A stretch of DNA of 64,000 nucleotides from Photobacterium halotolerans DSM 18316 (GTDB taxonomy: Bacteria; Pseudomonadota; Gammaproteobacteria; Enterobacterales; Vibrionaceae), in NCBI RefSeq assembly GCF_000425165.1, contig NZ_AULG01000016.1, positions 1 to 64,000 of the forward strand, in the 5' to 3' direction. Both the position numbers and the translations under genes were made by a program. Positions 62,561 through 64,000 of this stretch are shown here, piece by piece (positions within the stretch are counted from its first letter, which is position 1; every line of letters starts with the position of its first letter). Below the pieces are notes generated by a model. The model worked only from the letters and a program-made list of their open reading frames with translations, did not search any database and was not told the origin of the DNA.

Positions 62561-64000
62561 CTATCTCTCGGTAACCTCAGGCTCCAATTCCACCTGACAC
62601 AACTCCCGCAAATACCCCAACCGCGAAGCACTCTGCTTCAGGCCACCGGGACGATAGTGCTGGAGCCATAAGTCGGCGTAGGCCTCTTCGACCGGGGCGA
62701 GTTTGTCCAGAATGCGGGCTTTGTCTTGTCGTGGTAAAGCGGTGAGATCACAATGCCCGGCGTTGGCGTAGCTCAGGGCGATCTGGCTGGCCAGCAGCAT
62801 GCAGTCTGCCGTCCATAACAGCTCGGCTTGCAGTGCGGAAGCGGGCAATCCGGCGATGTCGGCTTTCAGGCTGGATAAGTCGTCCATTGCCGCGGCAATC
62901 TGCTCGGCGCTGGCGATCTCGGCGCGGCGGATATGGCGGCCTGAGCGCTGGTCAAACACGAACGGGCCGTAGAAGGCGCAGTTCGGGGTGGTCACGCCGC
63001 TGGTGAGATAGGCATCCTGCAGGCGATCTATCAAAGGCAGTGCCTGCGCGTAGGCGCCCCCGAAGTGAGCGCAAACTAACCGCCCGGCGTCCACGCTGGC
63101 ATGGCGCTGCGGATCCCAGGCCATGGCCGCACCGAACACATAACCAGGCAAGCTGGTGAAGTGTTGCTGCGCGTGGCCCATATCGCCCCATTCGGAAATC
63201 TGATAACCGCAGGCGCCGTATTTCAGGGCCGATTCAGCGGCCCGGCGCATGTGCACTCTGACGGCCTGCCCCCGGCCAGTCACAGAGGCAAAGGTGTTGG
63301 TCGAGACCACCACCTGAAACGGGTAGCCAAACTCAGCCAGCTGCCGGTGCTCGTCATCGTAAGGGTGATCTTCTTCATAGCCCCAGTTCAGCAACTCCAG
63401 ATCGCCTGGCAGATGGGGCAAAATGTCCGGATACTGAAACAACATGTCACTGAAAATCTGGCAGGATTTGCCCCTTGCATGGGCAAGATTCAGCACTGTT
63501 TTGAGGTAATTGAGGTAAACCTGTCCTTTGCCCTGCTGCTCACAGGCCTGCTGGCTGGCCCCTGCGCCGAGATCCATGGTTTCGTCAAAATTCAGGTTCA
63601 GGGTATCGGACGAGAAGTTCGGCAAGAGCGCATCAAGCAAACCGGCAATAAACTCAGTGACACTGTCACTCAGGGGGTTCAGGCCGAAAGATTCTGGCCG
63701 GAAGTCGCCCCGCTGATCATAAAAGCCGGTTGTCTGCTCAGCGAGGTGCCGGTATTGCGGATGGCACAGCCACTTTTCCATGTGCCCGAAAGTGGCCTGA
63801 TTGGGGATCAGCGCTATGCCCCGCTCCCGGCAATAGCGATCCAGCGTCCGGATCTCTTCGGCTGTCATCGGCGAATAATCCTGCCATACGGCCTGATGCT
63901 GCGGATAGGCGAAAGTGTGCTCGGTGTACAGCTGTAACTGGTTGATTCGCAGTGCCGACCAGAAGTCCACCAGCTGGAACAGGGTCGCCATGGTCGGTAC
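62561..64000 (-). CDS. GH20-type glycosidase (5' end outside the window)
   Basis: At least 479 residues; the frame is open to the window end and a GTACCGACC stretch precedes the first visible ATG (63991), so the start is missing. Segments FWSALRINQLQLYTEHTFAY near residue 10, NQATFGHMEKWL near 63, and LNLNFDETMDLGAG near 130 resemble GH20 beta-N-acetylhexosaminidases. FDET would hold the catalytic acid residue pair. Substrate is unassigned. The stop codon abuts repeat copy 11, so the C-terminal end may have been reshaped by the island. Confidence 0.72.
   Translation of the reverse strand, partial: VPTMATLFQLVDFWSALRINQLQLYTEHTFAYPQHQAVWQDYSPMTAEEIRTLDRYCRERGIALIPNQATFGHMEKWLCHPQYRHLAEQTTGFYDQRGDFRPESFGLNPLSDSVTEFIAGLLDALLPNFSSDTLNLNFDETMDLGAGASQQACEQQGKGQVYLNYLKTVLNLAHARGKSCQIFSDMLFQYPDILPHLPGDLELLNWGYEEDHPYDDEHRQLAEFGYPFQVVVSTNTFASVTGRGQAVRVHMRRAAESALKYGACGYQISEWGDMGHAQQHFTSLPGYVFGAAMAWDPQRHASVDAGRLVCAHFGGAYAQALPLIDRLQDAYLTSGVTTPNCAFYGPFVFDQRSGRHIRRAEIASAEQIAAAMDDLSSLKADIAGLPASALQAELLWTADCMLLASQIALSYANAGHCDLTALPRQDKARILDKLAPVEEAYADLWLQHYRPGGLKQSASRLGYLRELCQVELEPEVTER

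Overview
The window looks like chromosomal DNA of a marine gammaproteobacterium, most likely Vibrionaceae-like. The reasons are a truncated integron integrase of the chromosomal (IntIA-like) type with a LexA-type box, several good CRP and Fur sites, a Vibrio-style xylose locus, and host genes of roughly 50% GC. No rRNA or species-diagnostic gene is present, so genus is not assigned.

Layout. 1-11.3 kb: tRNA-Ser, a Nudix hydrolase, an M14 carboxypeptidase, thioredoxin 2 with an unusual active site, a lipoprotein, a chemoreceptor, an iron-regulated TonB siderophore receptor, an SMP-30 lactonase-type enzyme and two paralogous IclR regulators. 11.4-18.0 kb: island 1, AT-rich and packed with seven copies of a ~175 bp three-hairpin repeat. 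It holds a degenerate integron (one cassette gene, attC-like site, attI region, truncated intI) and a RloC/SMC-like ATPase with a zinc-hook motif. 18.1-22.7 kb: a 1513-residue secreted di-heme, beta-propeller, NPCBM-domain protein. 22.9-35.6 kb: a catabolic locus on the minus strand for an unidentified polyol or sugar. It has a ribose-type ABC importer, SorC regulator, FGGY kinase, GlpD-like dehydrogenase, class I aldolase, aldo/keto reductase, Fe-alcohol dehydrogenase and MmsA-type aldehyde dehydrogenase. 36-38.3 kb: a LysE exporter, two tandem paralogous 36-residue Cys-rich microproteins, each behind its own CRP-type promoter, and an orphan MalM-like lipoprotein. 38.4-49.7 kb: a xyloside/xylose locus (GH3, GPH symporter, xylA, XylE-like symporter, xylB, xylR, galM). 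50-55.3 kb: MarR-EmrA-EmrB efflux operon, two small unknown genes and a type III PLP decarboxylase. 55.6-62.56 kb: island 2, carrying a TerB-domain protein, a BrxD-like ATPase and an Lhr/BrxHI-like helicase in one tight operon, bounded by four more copies of the same repeat. 62.56-64 kb: a GH20-type glycosidase cut by the window end.

The most interesting feature is the repeat family. In both islands the left-hand copies read rightward and the outermost right-hand copies read leftward, so the same end of the repeat always faces the cargo. The cargo in both is AT-rich and defence-like, and one hairpin of the repeat shows compensatory base changes between the islands. This suggests a structured DNA or RNA element that bounds, and may mobilise, defence cassettes. 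That mechanism is inference; the repeats, their orientation and the covariation are seen directly.
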